From: CAVXNP01 sp963763305
GTDB taxonomy: Bacteria > Pseudomonadota > Gammaproteobacteria > Xanthomonadales > Rhodanobacteraceae
Assembly (NCBI GenBank): GCA_963763305.1
Contig: CAVXNP010000001.1
Location: 1,116,001 to 1,180,000 of the forward strand
Reading direction: 5' to 3'
DNA length: 64,000 bases
Shown: positions 35,815 through 46,141 of the stretch, piece by piece
How positions within the stretch are numbered: the stretch's first letter is position 1
Layout of the letters: each line of letters starts with the position of its first letter
Notes under the pieces: generated by a model
The model's input: only the letters and a program-made list of their open reading frames with translations
Told to the model about the DNA's origin: nothing
Database searches by the model: none
Translations under genes and position numbers: made by a program

Positions 35815-37755
35815 ATGGCAGTGCGATTACAGTTCCTCTCCCGGACCATGACAGTCGCCAACATGCCCCGATCATCCGCCACGCAGCTGATGCGCTCGTC
35901 CACTACCGGCCGGGTCGTGCTGTTGCTGCTCGCCCTGGTGGCCTTCGTGCTGCTGACCGGGCTGCTCGATGGTGGCGTGGGTGTCTCGCCGCGGCGGCTG
36001 TTCGTGCAGCCGCTGTTCCCGCTGGCCAACGCCTGGCCGGGGCTGCTGGCGCTGGGCCTGCTGCTGGCGCTGACCCGGCGCCTGGCGTTTTCGTTCCTGC
36101 TGGTGTTCCTGGCGCAGGCGCTGGTCTACGGCGTCAATGCGTTGAAGGTGGCCAACCTGGGGACTCCGCTGATGCCGGCGGACTTCCAGATGGTGGGTCA
36201 GCTGGGCAAGGGCGGCACCCATGTCCTGAGCAGTTACCTGCCACACAGCCCGTGGCCGTACCTGGCGATGATCGCCGGCATCGCCGCAATCGTCGCCTTG
36301 TGGCGCTACGAACCGGCGCTGCTGCCGCGCCGTACCGGTCGCCGCCGCGCAGTGGCCGGCGGCGTGCTGCTGCTGGGCCTGGGCAGCCTGCTGGGCGGCG
36401 CCTCGGCCTGGAGCCAGGTCTACAACGGCAGGCACCTGTGGCTGGAGCCGTGGTCGGCCAGTTCGACCACGGCGCATTCGGGGCTGATCAGTTCGTTGAT
36501 GATGTTCCACCTGCAGTATGGCCATGGCGGCCATCCCGCCGATCCGTCCGCGGCGATGCAATTGCTCAGCCAGTCCAGCCAGGCGTTGCGCCAGCGCCTG
36601 CAGCCGGGGGCGGCCGGGTCGAGCGAGCTGCCGGACATCGTGGTGGTGCAGAGCGAGTCGTTCTTCGACCCGGCGATCCTGCGTGGCTACGAGCACAGCA
36701 ACCTGACCCCGAACCTGGACCGCCTCGCCCGCCACGGCCAGAGCGGCCCGCTGCACGTGCCCACCTTTGGCGGCGGTACCATCCGCACCGAGTTCGAGGT
36801 GCTGACCGGGTTGTCGCTGCGCTACTTCGACGACCTTCAGTTTCCGTACCTGCAGCTGAACAACAAGGTCGTGCCCAGCATGGTGCGCACGCTGCGCTCC
36901 CATGGCTACGCCACGGTTGCCATCCACGGCAACGATCCGGCGTTCTGGAACCGCATCTCCGCCTTCAAGGCGATCGGTTTCGACCGTTTCGTTTCGCGCG
37001 CGCAGTTCCCCGCCGACGCGGCCACCGACGGCAAGTACATGGCCGACAGCGCGATGACCGACGAGATCATGACCCAGCTCAAGGACGCGGGGCCGCCACA
37101 GTTCCTGTTCGCGATCAGCATCGAGGGGCACGGCCCGTACGACATCGAGCCGGCCGACATCCCGGCCCGCGATGCCATTCCGGTGCCAGCGGGCGTGTCC
37201 GGCAGGGACAAACGCGAGCTGCAGACCTACATCTATCACATCCAGCATGCCGACCAGGAGCTGGGCCGGCTGGCCAGGCTGCTGGCGCGGCGCGAGCGTC
37301 CGACCCTGCTGCTGTTCTACGGTGACCACCTGCCCGCCCTGACCAACACCTTCCAGGCCACCGGCTTCGTCGACGGGCGCGGCATGCTCAGCGAGCCGGG
37401 GGTGTGGCTGATGGTCGATCCGCGCGACCCGGGCAAGTCGCAGACGCTCGCGCTGGCCTCGTGGATGCTGCCCGGGCACCTGCTGGAGCGGGCCGGCATC
37501 CGTGATGACGCGTACTTTGCGCTGACCCAGGTGGTGGCTCCGCAACTGGCCGGCCTGACCCGGGCCCCGGGTGCACCGCCGGCCACCGACGACCAGGCCG
37601 TGCAGCAGGTCGACCACGACATGGCCAGCGTGGCGCTGCTGCGCATGAACGGAAAGCTCAAACCGCTGCTGCCGCCCGCCGCCCTGGCCGGCCAGGGCTC
37701 GCAGGCCACAGCCGCGACGGACCAGCCCACTTCGGTCGCCGGAGCCGGTCGCTGA
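35815..37755 (+). CDS. LTA synthase/MdoB-like sulfatase-fold phosphotransferase
   Basis: A 646-aa inner-membrane protein with about five N-terminal helices (to about residue 200) and an alkaline-phosphatase-fold periplasmic domain. PDIVVVQSESFFDPAILRGYEHSNLTPNLDRLARHG begins that domain with the metal-binding Glu. GGGTIRTEFEVLTG carries the expected Thr nucleophile (T322). IEGHGPYD, and LLLFYGDHLPAL with the metal-binding Asp-His, follow. Gram-negative homologues decorate osmoregulated glucans or LPS with phosphoglycerol or phosphoethanolamine; which one cannot be told. Internal ATGs at 35848 and 35863 are alternative starts. Divergent from glnE. Confidence 0.85.
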   Translation: MAVRLQFLSRTMTVANMPRSSATQLMRSSTTGRVVLLLLALVAFVLLTGLLDGGVGVSPRRLFVQPLFPLANAWPGLLALGLLLALTRRLAFSFLLVFLAQALVYGVNALKVANLGTPLMPADFQMVGQLGKGGTHVLSSYLPHSPWPYLAMIAGIAAIVALWRYEPALLPRRTGRRRAVAGGVLLLGLGSLLGGASAWSQVYNGRHLWLEPWSASSTTAHSGLISSLMMFHLQYGHGGHPADPSAAMQLLSQSSQALRQRLQPGAAGSSELPDIVVVQSESFFDPAILRGYEHSNLTPNLDRLARHGQSGPLHVPTFGGGTIRTEFEVLTGLSLRYFDDLQFPYLQLNNKVVPSMVRTLRSHGYATVAIHGNDPAFWNRISAFKAIGFDRFVSRAQFPADAATDGKYMADSAMTDEIMTQLKDAGPPQFLFAISIEGHGPYDIEPADIPARDAIPVPAGVSGRDKRELQTYIYHIQHADQELGRLARLLARRERPTLLLFYGDHLPALTNTFQATGFVDGRGMLSEPGVWLMVDPRDPGKSQTLALASWMLPGHLLERAGIRDDAYFALTQVVAPQLAGLTRAPGAPPATDDQAVQQVDHDMASVALLRMNGKLKPLLPPAALAGQGSQATAATDQPTSVAGAGR

Positions 37756-37761
37756 CCGCAG

Positions 37762-37788
37762 CAACCGTCCCAGGACGGTTGGCACCTT
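37762..37788 (+). terminator. terminator after the sulfatase-fold gene
   Basis: A 9-bp stem CAACCGTCC/GGACGGTTG (37762-37781) with a very tight loop, followed by GCACCTTT, 6 bp after the stop codon. Reasonable but with a weak T tail. Confidence 0.5.
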
Positions 37789-37860
37789 TCTCGCGCACAC
37801 CGGCGCTGCCGCGCGCTCCAGCATCGAGCATGGCCACTCCTCACACCGGGAGTCGCCCCC

Positions 37861-38493
37861 ATGCCTGCCCACGCGCTGCTCGCTTTCGCCCTGTTGCAAC
37901 TGCTGTTCGCCATCACCCCTGGTCCGGCGGTGCTGCTGACTGCCAGCCGCGCCGCGGCCTTCGGCATGCACGCCGGCCTGCGCGTCGCCGCCGGCGTGCT
38001 GCTCGGCAACGCCATCTACCTCGGCCTGTCCGCTGCCGGAACGGGCCTGCTGCTGAAGGCCTGGCCGGGAGCCTTCGGCACGCTCAAGGTGGCCGGCGCG
38101 CTGTTCCTGGCGTGGCGGGGCGCGTGCGCGATCAGGCAGGCGTGGCGCCAGGTCGACACTGGCGCGCCCGCCGCCACGGGCGCTGACGACGACTGCAGCT
38201 TCGTCGACGGCCTGGGCTGCCAGCTGGCCAACCCGAAGTCGATCGTGTTCTTTGGCGCCCTGCTCCCCATGTTCATCCAGCCCTCGCACCCGCTGCTGCC
38301 GCAGTACGTGACACTGGCGCTGCTGTGCGGCCTGATCGAGTGGCCAGTGCTGGCGCTGTATGCCGCACTGGCCGCGCTGGCCGGGCGGCTCGCGCCCTCG
38401 CCGCGTGCGGCAAGGATGCGCCAGCTCGGTTCCGGCGCCTGCCTGCTGCTGGTGTCGATCGCGATGCTGGCCTCGCCGCTCGCCGGCGCCTGA
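37861..38493 (+). CDS. LysE family translocator
   Basis: A 210-aa inner-membrane exporter of amino acids or related compounds with about six helices. LLFAITPGPAVLLTASRAAAFGMHAGLRVAAGVLLGNAIYL contains the family hallmark PGP and the Gly-rich helix 2. GLGCQLANPKSIVFFGALLPMFI carries the N-P-K motif. It lies 44 bp upstream of a MocR-type regulator on the same strand; such pairs often mean that the regulator controls the exporter. Confidence 0.92.
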   Translation: MPAHALLAFALLQLLFAITPGPAVLLTASRAAAFGMHAGLRVAAGVLLGNAIYLGLSAAGTGLLLKAWPGAFGTLKVAGALFLAWRGACAIRQAWRQVDTGAPAATGADDDCSFVDGLGCQLANPKSIVFFGALLPMFIQPSHPLLPQYVTLALLCGLIEWPVLALYAALAALAGRLAPSPRAARMRQLGSGACLLLVSIAMLASPLAGA

Positions 38494-38537
38494 GCGCTCC
38501 GGCACAATCACCGGCGTCACGCACTCGCCGCTGCCGC

Positions 38538-39890
38538 ATGCCGCTGCCGATCCACTTGAAAATCCTGCAGGCGCTGGAGGCGGACATCGCCGAAGGTCGC
38601 CTGCGCCCCGGCGACATCGTGCCGTCGCATCGCGCCGCCGCGCGAGCGTGGGGAGTGGCCACGGCGACCGTCACACGCGCCTATCAGGAGGCCGCGCGAC
38701 GAGGTTTGCTGACCGGCCGCCCCGGCGCCCCAACCCGGGTCGCCCCGCTGCACGCCGCCGCGCAGGTCACCCTCACGCCGAGCCGGACCGCCCGCCACAA
38801 CCTGGCGGACAACATTCCGCGCACGCCCAGTGAGCTCAACGCCGGCGCCCTGCTTCGCGACGCATTCGACAGGCTGGGCAAGGGCCGGGCGCAACAATTA
38901 CTCGAGCGGGAGCGTCCGGGCGAGGACGACCCGGAGCAAGGTCGGGTGCTCGGCGACTGGCTGGGTGTGCTTGGCATTCCGACCGCCTCGCGCAACGTGC
39001 TGCCCGCACCGGGTGCGCAGAGTGCCCTGCTGGTGGCGCTGCGTACGCTGGCTTTCGACGGCACCGTGGCCTGCGAACCGCTGATCAACCCGGGATTGAT
39101 CATGGCCGCGCGCTTCACCGGCACGCGGCTGGCGCCCCTGGCATGCGACGAGCAGGGCCCGCGGCCGGAGTCGCTGGAAGCGGCCATCGTCCGCCAGGGC
39201 GTGCGGGCGCTGTACGCCTCGCCCACCTGCTCCAACCCCTTGGCATACCACTGGAGCCCGGAGCGCCGCGCGGATCTGGCCGCACTCGCCCGGGAGCATC
39301 GCCTCTGGCTGATCGAGGACGACGACCTGCGCCCGCTGGACAGGCACACGCCCACGATCGCGAGCCTTGCGCCCGAGCGGTGCGTAAGCATCGTGGGCAG
39401 CTCCAAGCTCGCCGGGTTCGCCCTGCGCACCGCCGTCGTGGCGGTCCCGGAGGCGATCGCCCCGGCGTTCGCCGCACACCTGCGCGCGGCAACATGGATG
39501 GCCTCGCCGCTGCTGGTGGACATCCTCGCCCATTGGCACGAGCGCGGGCAGCTGGAGACGCTGGCGCTGGCGCGCGGCAAGGAAGCGGCAAGCCGCCAGC
39601 AGCAGGCCGCCGCGGCGCTGGGTCGCTTCGGCTATCGCGGCCCCGCGTGCGGCCTGCACGGCTGGCTGCCACTGCCGCCCGGCTGGGATGGCGAGCGCTT
39701 CGCGTTCCATGCCGGCCAGCGCGGCATCGCGGTGACACCCGACCGCGAATTCATGCCCCTACCCGGCTCGCGGCGACCGCCCGTGTCGGGGGTCCGCCTC
39801 GCGCTTGCCGGGAGCGGCCACATGCGAACGGCGCTGGCGCACCTGGTCAAGCTGCTCGAGCAGGGGCCGGCGCTGCGGGGGTCGCCATAA
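38538..39890 (+). CDS. MocR-type regulator (GntR HTH plus aminotransferase-like domain)
   Basis: A 450-aa protein. Residues 1-~75 are a GntR winged helix (LHAL-type start IHLKILQALEADIAEGRLRPGDIVPSHRAAARAWGVATATVTRAYQEAARRGLL). The remainder is a fold-type I PLP domain. The PLP lysine is present (VGSSKLAGFALRT) and the pyridine-binding Asp is in IEDDDL, but the usual NPTG reads NPLA (CSNPLAYHWSPERR). It probably senses a PLP-linked ligand and regulates the adjacent LysE exporter (inference). A bidirectional terminator starts at its stop codon. Confidence 0.88.
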   Translation: MPLPIHLKILQALEADIAEGRLRPGDIVPSHRAAARAWGVATATVTRAYQEAARRGLLTGRPGAPTRVAPLHAAAQVTLTPSRTARHNLADNIPRTPSELNAGALLRDAFDRLGKGRAQQLLERERPGEDDPEQGRVLGDWLGVLGIPTASRNVLPAPGAQSALLVALRTLAFDGTVACEPLINPGLIMAARFTGTRLAPLACDEQGPRPESLEAAIVRQGVRALYASPTCSNPLAYHWSPERRADLAALAREHRLWLIEDDDLRPLDRHTPTIASLAPERCVSIVGSSKLAGFALRTAVVAVPEAIAPAFAAHLRAATWMASPLLVDILAHWHERGQLETLALARGKEAASRQQQAAAALGRFGYRGPACGLHGWLPLPPGWDGERFAFHAGQRGIAVTPDREFMPLPGSRRPPVSGVRLALAGSGHMRTALAHLVKLLEQGPALRGSP

Positions 39891-39916
39891 AAAAACCCCG
39901 CCGAAGCGGGGTTTTT
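39891..39916. terminator. bidirectional terminator between the mocR-type gene and groL
   Basis: AAAAACCCCGC (39891-39901), CGAA loop, GCGGGGTTTTT (39906-39916). The A-run on one side and the T-run on the other make it efficient in both directions, serving the convergent regulator and groL. Confidence 0.92.
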
Positions 39917-39939
39917 CGCAGGTACAGCGTGCGCGGAGC

Positions 39940-41595
<1,656 letters not shown>

Positions 41596-41618
41596 AAAAT
41601 TTTTGCCTCAAAAATTTT
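41596..41618 (-). promoter_or_regulatory. AU-rich hairpin over the groL Shine-Dalgarno (candidate RNA thermometer)
   Basis: In the groL leader, AAAATTTTTG (41618-41609) and CAAAAATTTT (41605-41596) form a perfect 10-bp stem of nine A-U pairs and one G-C, closed by AGG. The loop plus closing G-C contains the only purine-rich SD (GAGG), and the 3' arm abuts the ATG at 41595. When folded, the SD and start would be masked. The weak A-U stem should melt on warming, which fits a heat-shock gene. Thermosensing itself is inference. Confidence 0.55.
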
Positions 41619-41712
41619 GAAATAGGAATGGGTTCTGCAGCGACAGGATCACCGGTGGATGCAGCGAGGCGAGCTCAAACGCTGCAGCCTCAGCGCACAC
41701 CGGGAGATCCGA

Positions 41713-42006
41713 TCAGCCCTCGATCACGGCCACGATGTCGTCTTCCTTCAGGAAGACCAGCTCTTCGCCATCGATCTTGATTTCCTGGCCGGCATACTTG
41801 CCGAACAGCACGGTGTCGCCTTCCTTCAGGCTCATCGGGCGGACGTTGCCGTCCTCGAGGATGCGACCGGTACCGGCGGCGATCACCTTGCCGCGGGTCG
41901 GCTTCTCGGTGGCGCTGTCGGGGATGACGATGCCGCCGGCGGAGACGCGCTCCTCTTCCAGGCGCTTGACGATGACGCGATCGTGCAACGGACGCAGTTT
42001 GCTCAT
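41713..42006 (-). CDS. groS: co-chaperonin GroES (Hsp10)
   Basis: A 97-aa heptameric lid of GroEL. LRPLHDRVIVKRLEEERVSAGGIVIPDSATEKPTRGKVIAAGTG contains the mobile loop and signature; LKEGDTVLFGKYAGQEIKIDGEELVFLKEDDIVAVIEG is the C-terminal barrel. First gene of the groS-groL operon. Its 5' leader carries a CIRCE operator and a sigma70-type promoter. SD-like GGAGC precedes the ATG. Confidence 0.98.
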   Translation of the reverse strand: MSKLRPLHDRVIVKRLEEERVSAGGIVIPDSATEKPTRGKVIAAGTGRILEDGNVRPMSLKEGDTVLFGKYAGQEIKIDGEELVFLKEDDIVAVIEG

Positions 42007-42066
42007 GGGTAGCTCCAGCTAACGGTTGAGTTGAGACAAGGCATCGAAGACCCGGCGCGGATCTTG

Positions 42067-42093
42067 TTAGCACTCTATGAAGGTGAGTGCCAA
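42067..42093 (-). promoter_or_regulatory. CIRCE operator (HrcA binding site) of groSL
   Basis: TTAGCACTC (42067-42075), 9-bp spacer, GAGTGCCAA (42085-42093) matches the CIRCE consensus TTAGCACTC-N9-GAGTGCTAA with one mismatch. It lies 61 bp upstream of groS and overlaps the promoter -10 and transcription start, the classic HrcA repression layout. Confidence 0.96.
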
Positions 42094-42120
42094 TTTTACG
42101 GCGAAAGCATGCCGCTGCAA
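42093..42120 (-). promoter_or_regulatory. sigma70-type groSL promoter
   Basis: Minus strand: -35 TTGCAG (42120-42115), 16-bp spacer, -10 TAAAAT (42098-42093). The -10 abuts CIRCE, so the start point falls inside the operator. No sigma32-type -10 (CCCCAT) was found nearby, suggesting vegetative transcription relieved by HrcA release. Confidence 0.65.
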
Positions 42121-42267
42121 GAGGTTCGAGCCAGGGACCAGCAGCAGATTGGGCGGGCGATGCCCCCTTTCAAGGGCACCGGGTCAAATTCGATGCACGA
42201 CCGCACCTTCGCTTGCCCGCCATCGGGTGACCCGTAGGATGGACAAACGCTATCTTGAGCCGCCCTG

Positions 42268-42600
42268 ATGAGCCCTGCACCCGAACCGGCCCTGCTCTGC
42301 TACTGCACCTGTCCCGACCCGGACAGCGCCCGGAGGCTCGCCCGGGCGTTGGTGGACGAGCGCCTGGCCGCCTGCGTCAACCAGCTCGACGGGGTCGGCT
42401 CCACCTATCGCTGGGAGGGCCGGGTGACCACCGACACCGAGACGCTGCTGCTGATCAAGACCACCACCGCGCGTCTGGAAGCCATGCAGGCCCGGCTGCT
42501 GCAGTTGCACCCGTACGAGGTGCCCGAGCTCATTGCAGTGCCGATCACCCAGGGTTTCGCGCCCTATCTGGCCTGGCTGCGGCAGAATGTCCAGGACTGA
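42268..42600 (+). CDS. cutA: divalent cation tolerance protein CutA
   Basis: A 110-aa trimeric PII-like fold protein implicated in copper tolerance. Family blocks: LLCYCTCPDPDSARRLARALVDERLAACVNQLDGVGSTYRWEGRV, LLLIKTT and LHPYEVPELIAVPITQGFAPYLAWL. It starts at ATG 42268, divergent from groSL, and lies 80 bp upstream of dsbD; the cutA-dsbD neighbourship is also known from E. coli. Confidence 0.95.
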   Translation: MSPAPEPALLCYCTCPDPDSARRLARALVDERLAACVNQLDGVGSTYRWEGRVTTDTETLLLIKTTTARLEAMQARLLQLHPYEVPELIAVPITQGFAPYLAWLRQNVQD

Positions 42601-42680
42601 CCCGCGCCTCGGCCCACACCACGGGACTGGGCCATAATGGACATTCACCCGCCCGCCGGGTGCCCGTTGCCGGAGTCGTG

Positions 42681-44885
42681 ATGCAAACCAATCCGCTACG
42701 CCTTGGCGCCGGCCTGCTGATGGCCTGCGCACTCGCCCTGCCGGCGCTGCTGCCGGGCACCGCCCGTGCGCAGGACGACGGCCTGCTGCCGGTCACCCAG
42801 GCCTATCAGCTGCGTGCCGATGCCGATACCCCGGGGTTACTCAGGCTTCATTGGACGATCGCGCAGGACTACTACCTGTATCGCGGCCGGATGAAGTTCA
42901 CCCCCGCCGACGGCATCAGCCTGGGCCCCGTGGCGCTGCCGGCCGGCAAGAAGCACCACGACGAATACCTGGGCGACGTGGAGACCTACCACCACAACGT
43001 GGACGCCAGCGTGCCCTATACCGTGGCGCCGGGCACCACGCGGCTGCGCGTGAGCGTGCAGTACCAGGGCTGCCACGAGGTCGACCCGAAGATCTGCTAC
43101 CCGCCACACACCCAGAAGCTGGATCTGCCCTTGCCCGCCGGTAGCGTCAGCGCCGCGCCGGCCGCTCCACGCGGTTCGCTGGGCGATGCACTGAAACAAC
43201 TCGGCGGGCCGGTCCGTTCGGTACCGGGTGTGACCACCACCGCGCTGGCGGCGGAGCAGGCGTTCCGTTTCGAGGCGCTGGCCAGCGATCGCCAGCACCT
43301 GCTGCTGCGCTGGAGCATGCCGCCGGGCTATTACCTGTACCGCGACCAGACCCGCCTGTCGCTGTTGCATGCCGACGGTCTCTCGCTGGGTACGCCGGCC
43401 TGGCCGCCGGGCACGCGCGAACATGACCAGCGCTTCGGCGAGGTGACCGTCTACTTCGGCCAGTTGGAGCTGCCGGTACCGCTGCGCGGCGACACCGGCG
43501 GCCAGGACCATCTCACCCTGCAGGCCCGCTTCCAGGGCTGCCAGCAGGGCGGCGTGTGCTACCCGGTGATGACCCGCCAGGTGGAGATCGAGCTTCCAGG
43601 CGGTTCGTCGGCAACCTCAACGGCGCTGCCGGCGTCCCCGGCCGCTCCACCCACGACGGATAGCGACAGCACGCACAGCAGCCTGTTGCTGGCCGTGCTG
43701 CTGGCGCTCGGCGGTGGCCTGATCCTCAACCTGATGCCATGCGTGCTGCCGGTACTGTCGATCAAGGCGGTGGGCCTGCTCGAAAGCGGGGTGGACCGTG
43801 CCAGCGCGCGCCGCCATGCATTGGCGTACACCGGCGGCGTGCTGGTGGCGTTTGCCGTGCTGGGCACAGGCATCCTGGCGCTGCGCTCGGCCGGCCATGC
43901 GCTGGGCTGGGGCACGCAATTGCAGCAGCCGGTGCTGGTCGGGGTGCTGGCGCTGGTGATGCTGGCGGTCGGACTGTCGATGTCCGGTATGGTCCAGTTC
44001 GGAGCGTCGCTGGGCAACACCGGGCAGGCGCTGGCCTCACGCTCGGGCCCGGCCGGTGATTTCTTCACCGGCGTGCTGGCGGTGGTGGTGGCCAGCCCGT
44101 GCACCGCCCCGTTCATGGGCACCGCACTGGCCTACGCCTTCGCCGCGCCGATGCTGGCCGCGCTGCTGGTGTTCCTGGCGCTGGGCCTGGGCCTGGCGCT
44201 GCCATTCCTGCTGATCGGCTTCATCCCCGGCCTGGGCCGGATGCTGCCGCGTCCCGGGCGCTGGATGGAAACGCTCAAGCAGGTGTTGGCGTTTCCGATG
44301 TATCTGAGCGCCGCGTGGCTGGCCTGGGTGCTGGCCAACCAGCGTGGCGCCGACGCGGTGGGCCTGCTGCTGGTGGCCGCGGTGCTGCTGGCGATGACCC
44401 TGTGGTGGTTCGAGCGCAGCCGCAGCCATGGCGCGCCGAGCCGGGCCATGGTGGTGGTGCTGGCACTGGCGGTGGTGGTGCCGCTGCTGGCGCTGGCACG
44501 GATCCCGCCGCCGGCTCGCAACGTGCCGATGGCGCAGGGCGTGGTCGCCTACAGCCCCGAGCGGCTGGCCGCACTTCGCAAGACCGGCACGCCGGTGTTC
44601 GTCGACATGACCGCCGACTGGTGCGTCACCTGCAAGGCGAATGAGCATGCGGTGCTGGACACCGACGCTTTCCGCGCCCTGCTCGCGCGCACCGGCACGG
44701 TCTACATGAAGGGCGACTGGACCGACGTCAACCCGACCATCGCCGCCTTCCTGGAACGCTACCACTCGCCCGGCGTGCCGCTGTACGTGATGTTCCCGGC
44801 GGGCAGCGCCAGCGGACACAAGCTGCCGACCGTGCTGACCGCATCCATCGTCAGGCGCGCGCTGGCCGGAGCGGCCGACCGATGA
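42681..44885 (+). CDS. dsbD: thiol:disulfide interchange protein DsbD with duplicated N-terminal domain
   Basis: Carries electrons from cytosolic thioredoxin to periplasmic thiol proteins. The 734-aa protein has a signal peptide (LLMACALALPALLPGTARA) and two tandem DsbD-alpha immunoglobulin-like domains, each with a Cys pair (GCHEVDPKICYPP; GCQQGGVCYP). The eight-helix membrane domain follows, with the redox Cys in LMPCVLPV and ASPCTAPF. A C-terminal thioredoxin domain has WCVTC (C648, C651). E. coli DsbD has only one alpha domain and is about 565 aa. The stop overlaps the tlpA-like start (ATGA). Confidence 0.94.
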   Translation: MQTNPLRLGAGLLMACALALPALLPGTARAQDDGLLPVTQAYQLRADADTPGLLRLHWTIAQDYYLYRGRMKFTPADGISLGPVALPAGKKHHDEYLGDVETYHHNVDASVPYTVAPGTTRLRVSVQYQGCHEVDPKICYPPHTQKLDLPLPAGSVSAAPAAPRGSLGDALKQLGGPVRSVPGVTTTALAAEQAFRFEALASDRQHLLLRWSMPPGYYLYRDQTRLSLLHADGLSLGTPAWPPGTREHDQRFGEVTVYFGQLELPVPLRGDTGGQDHLTLQARFQGCQQGGVCYPVMTRQVEIELPGGSSATSTALPASPAAPPTTDSDSTHSSLLLAVLLALGGGLILNLMPCVLPVLSIKAVGLLESGVDRASARRHALAYTGGVLVAFAVLGTGILALRSAGHALGWGTQLQQPVLVGVLALVMLAVGLSMSGMVQFGASLGNTGQALASRSGPAGDFFTGVLAVVVASPCTAPFMGTALAYAFAAPMLAALLVFLALGLGLALPFLLIGFIPGLGRMLPRPGRWMETLKQVLAFPMYLSAAWLAWVLANQRGADAVGLLLVAAVLLAMTLWWFERSRSHGAPSRAMVVVLALAVVVPLLALARIPPPARNVPMAQGVVAYSPERLAALRKTGTPVFVDMTADWCVTCKANEHAVLDTDAFRALLARTGTVYMKGDWTDVNPTIAAFLERYHSPGVPLYVMFPAGSASGHKLPTVLTASIVRRALAGAADR

Positions 44886-45415
44886 TGACCCGCGCCAGCT
44901 GGTGGATCCTGGCCCTGGCGGTGCTTGCCGCCGCCGCGGGCGGCTGGCTGCAGCGCGCCTCGCTGCAGCGGCACCCGGCGATCGACCTGGTTGGCCAGCA
45001 CCTGCCCGATCTGGTGCTGCAGGACCTGGGCGGCCATCCGCACCACCTGTCCAGCTACAAGGGCCGCCGCGTGCTGGTCAATGCCTGGGCCAGCTGGTGC
45101 GCGCCCTGCCGCGAGGAGATGCCGGCGCTGAGCCAGGCACAGACCACCTTCGGCCAGCACGGCGCGGTGGTGGTCGGCATCGCCATCGACCAGCCCAAGG
45201 CCGCGCACCGTTTCCTGGCGGCCCACCCGGTCAGCTATCCGGTGCTGCTCGGTTCGACCGCCGAACCCGGCACCCTGCGCCAGCTCGGCGATGTGGCCGA
45301 GGTGCTGCCCTACAGCGTCCTGCTGGATGCCCAGGGCAAGGTGCTGGCCACCCACATCGGCAAGCTGGACCAGGCGCAGCTGGACAACTGGCTGGCGCCG
45401 GATACCGCCCCCTAG
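44882..45415 (+). CDS. TlpA/ResA-like membrane-anchored thioredoxin
   Basis: A 177-aa thioredoxin-fold protein with an N-terminal signal anchor (WWILALAVLAAAAGGWLQ). VLVNAWASWCAPCREEMPALSQA holds the redox pair C73/C76. The cis-Pro region is EVLPYSVLLDAQGKV. As it starts inside the dsbD stop codon, it is likely co-translated with DsbD and may receive its electrons, for example for cytochrome c maturation. Confidence 0.93.
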   Translation: MMTRASWWILALAVLAAAAGGWLQRASLQRHPAIDLVGQHLPDLVLQDLGGHPHHLSSYKGRRVLVNAWASWCAPCREEMPALSQAQTTFGQHGAVVVGIAIDQPKAAHRFLAAHPVSYPVLLGSTAEPGTLRQLGDVAEVLPYSVLLDAQGKVLATHIGKLDQAQLDNWLAPDTAP

Positions 45416-45619
45416 AAGCCTGCCCGGCTTCAGCCGGCCGGGCTGCAATCCGCCTCGACCGCCAGCCTCCGCGGGCCTCGCATCACCGACATACGCGCGC
45501 GCATCGTCATTTTCTTATTTCTCCGTTAAACATCGCCGAACTGCGTCGAACTGGACAACATCCACCGATGCGCTCACACTTGCCGCCGCCGGGGCAACCG
45601 GTCATCGCGAGGCACGAGC

Positions 45620-46069
45620 GTGGCGAAGCTGCTGGTCCTGCACGGACCCAATCTCAACCTGCTGGGCACGCGCGAGCCAGAGCTCTACGGGGCCCGCACG
45701 CTGGCCCAGATCGATCACGACCTGGCGCAGCGGGCGCAAGCGGCCGGCTTGGAGCTGGCCAGCTTCCAGTCCAATGCCGAGCATGCGCTGATCGAACGGG
45801 TGCACCAGGCGCGGAGCGAGCAGGTGGCGATGATCCTGATCAACCCCGCCGCGCTGACCCACACCAGCATCGCCCTGCGTGATGCGCTGGCGGCGGTGGC
45901 GATTCCGTTCATCGAGGTGCATCTGAGCAACGTCCACGCGCGCGAGTCGTTCCGGCGGCACTCGTACCTGTCCGACCTGGCCGTCGGCGTGATCTGCGGC
46001 TTCGGTGGCGACAGCTACCTGCTGGCGCTGGACGCGGCGATCGGACGACTGCGCCGCAGTACCGGCTGA
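45620..46069 (+). CDS. aroQ: type II 3-dehydroquinate dehydratase
   Basis: Third step of the shikimate pathway, forming a dodecameric cytosolic enzyme. At 149 aa it has the usual length. LLVLHGPNLNLLGTREPELYG carries the lid-loop Arg and catalytic Tyr. QSNAEHALIERVHQA, INPAALTHTSIALRDAL (active-site Asn) and FIEVHLSNVHARESFRRHSYLS (catalytic His, substrate-binding Arg) follow. GTG start at 45620. It lies directly upstream of accBC, the conserved aroQ-accB-accC order of gammaproteobacteria. The 45416-45619 gap shows no gene. Confidence 0.97.
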   Translation: MAKLLVLHGPNLNLLGTREPELYGARTLAQIDHDLAQRAQAAGLELASFQSNAEHALIERVHQARSEQVAMILINPAALTHTSIALRDALAAVAIPFIEVHLSNVHARESFRRHSYLSDLAVGVICGFGGDSYLLALDAAIGRLRRSTG

Positions 46070-46141
46070 CGCCCCCATTCATTGCTGTTTTCCCTTACCG
46101 GCCATCGCCTGTCGCGATGGCGCTACCGAAAGGCTGATCCC

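Noticed and set aside
35872..38520. 882-aa open frame antisense to the sulfatase-fold and lysE genes
   Set aside because: Spans two real genes and their gap; composition is typical of a shadow frame.
42119..42145. tRNA-like TTCGAGCC stretch upstream of groS
   Set aside because: No acceptor or anticodon stem can be formed around it; it is part of the groS upstream region.
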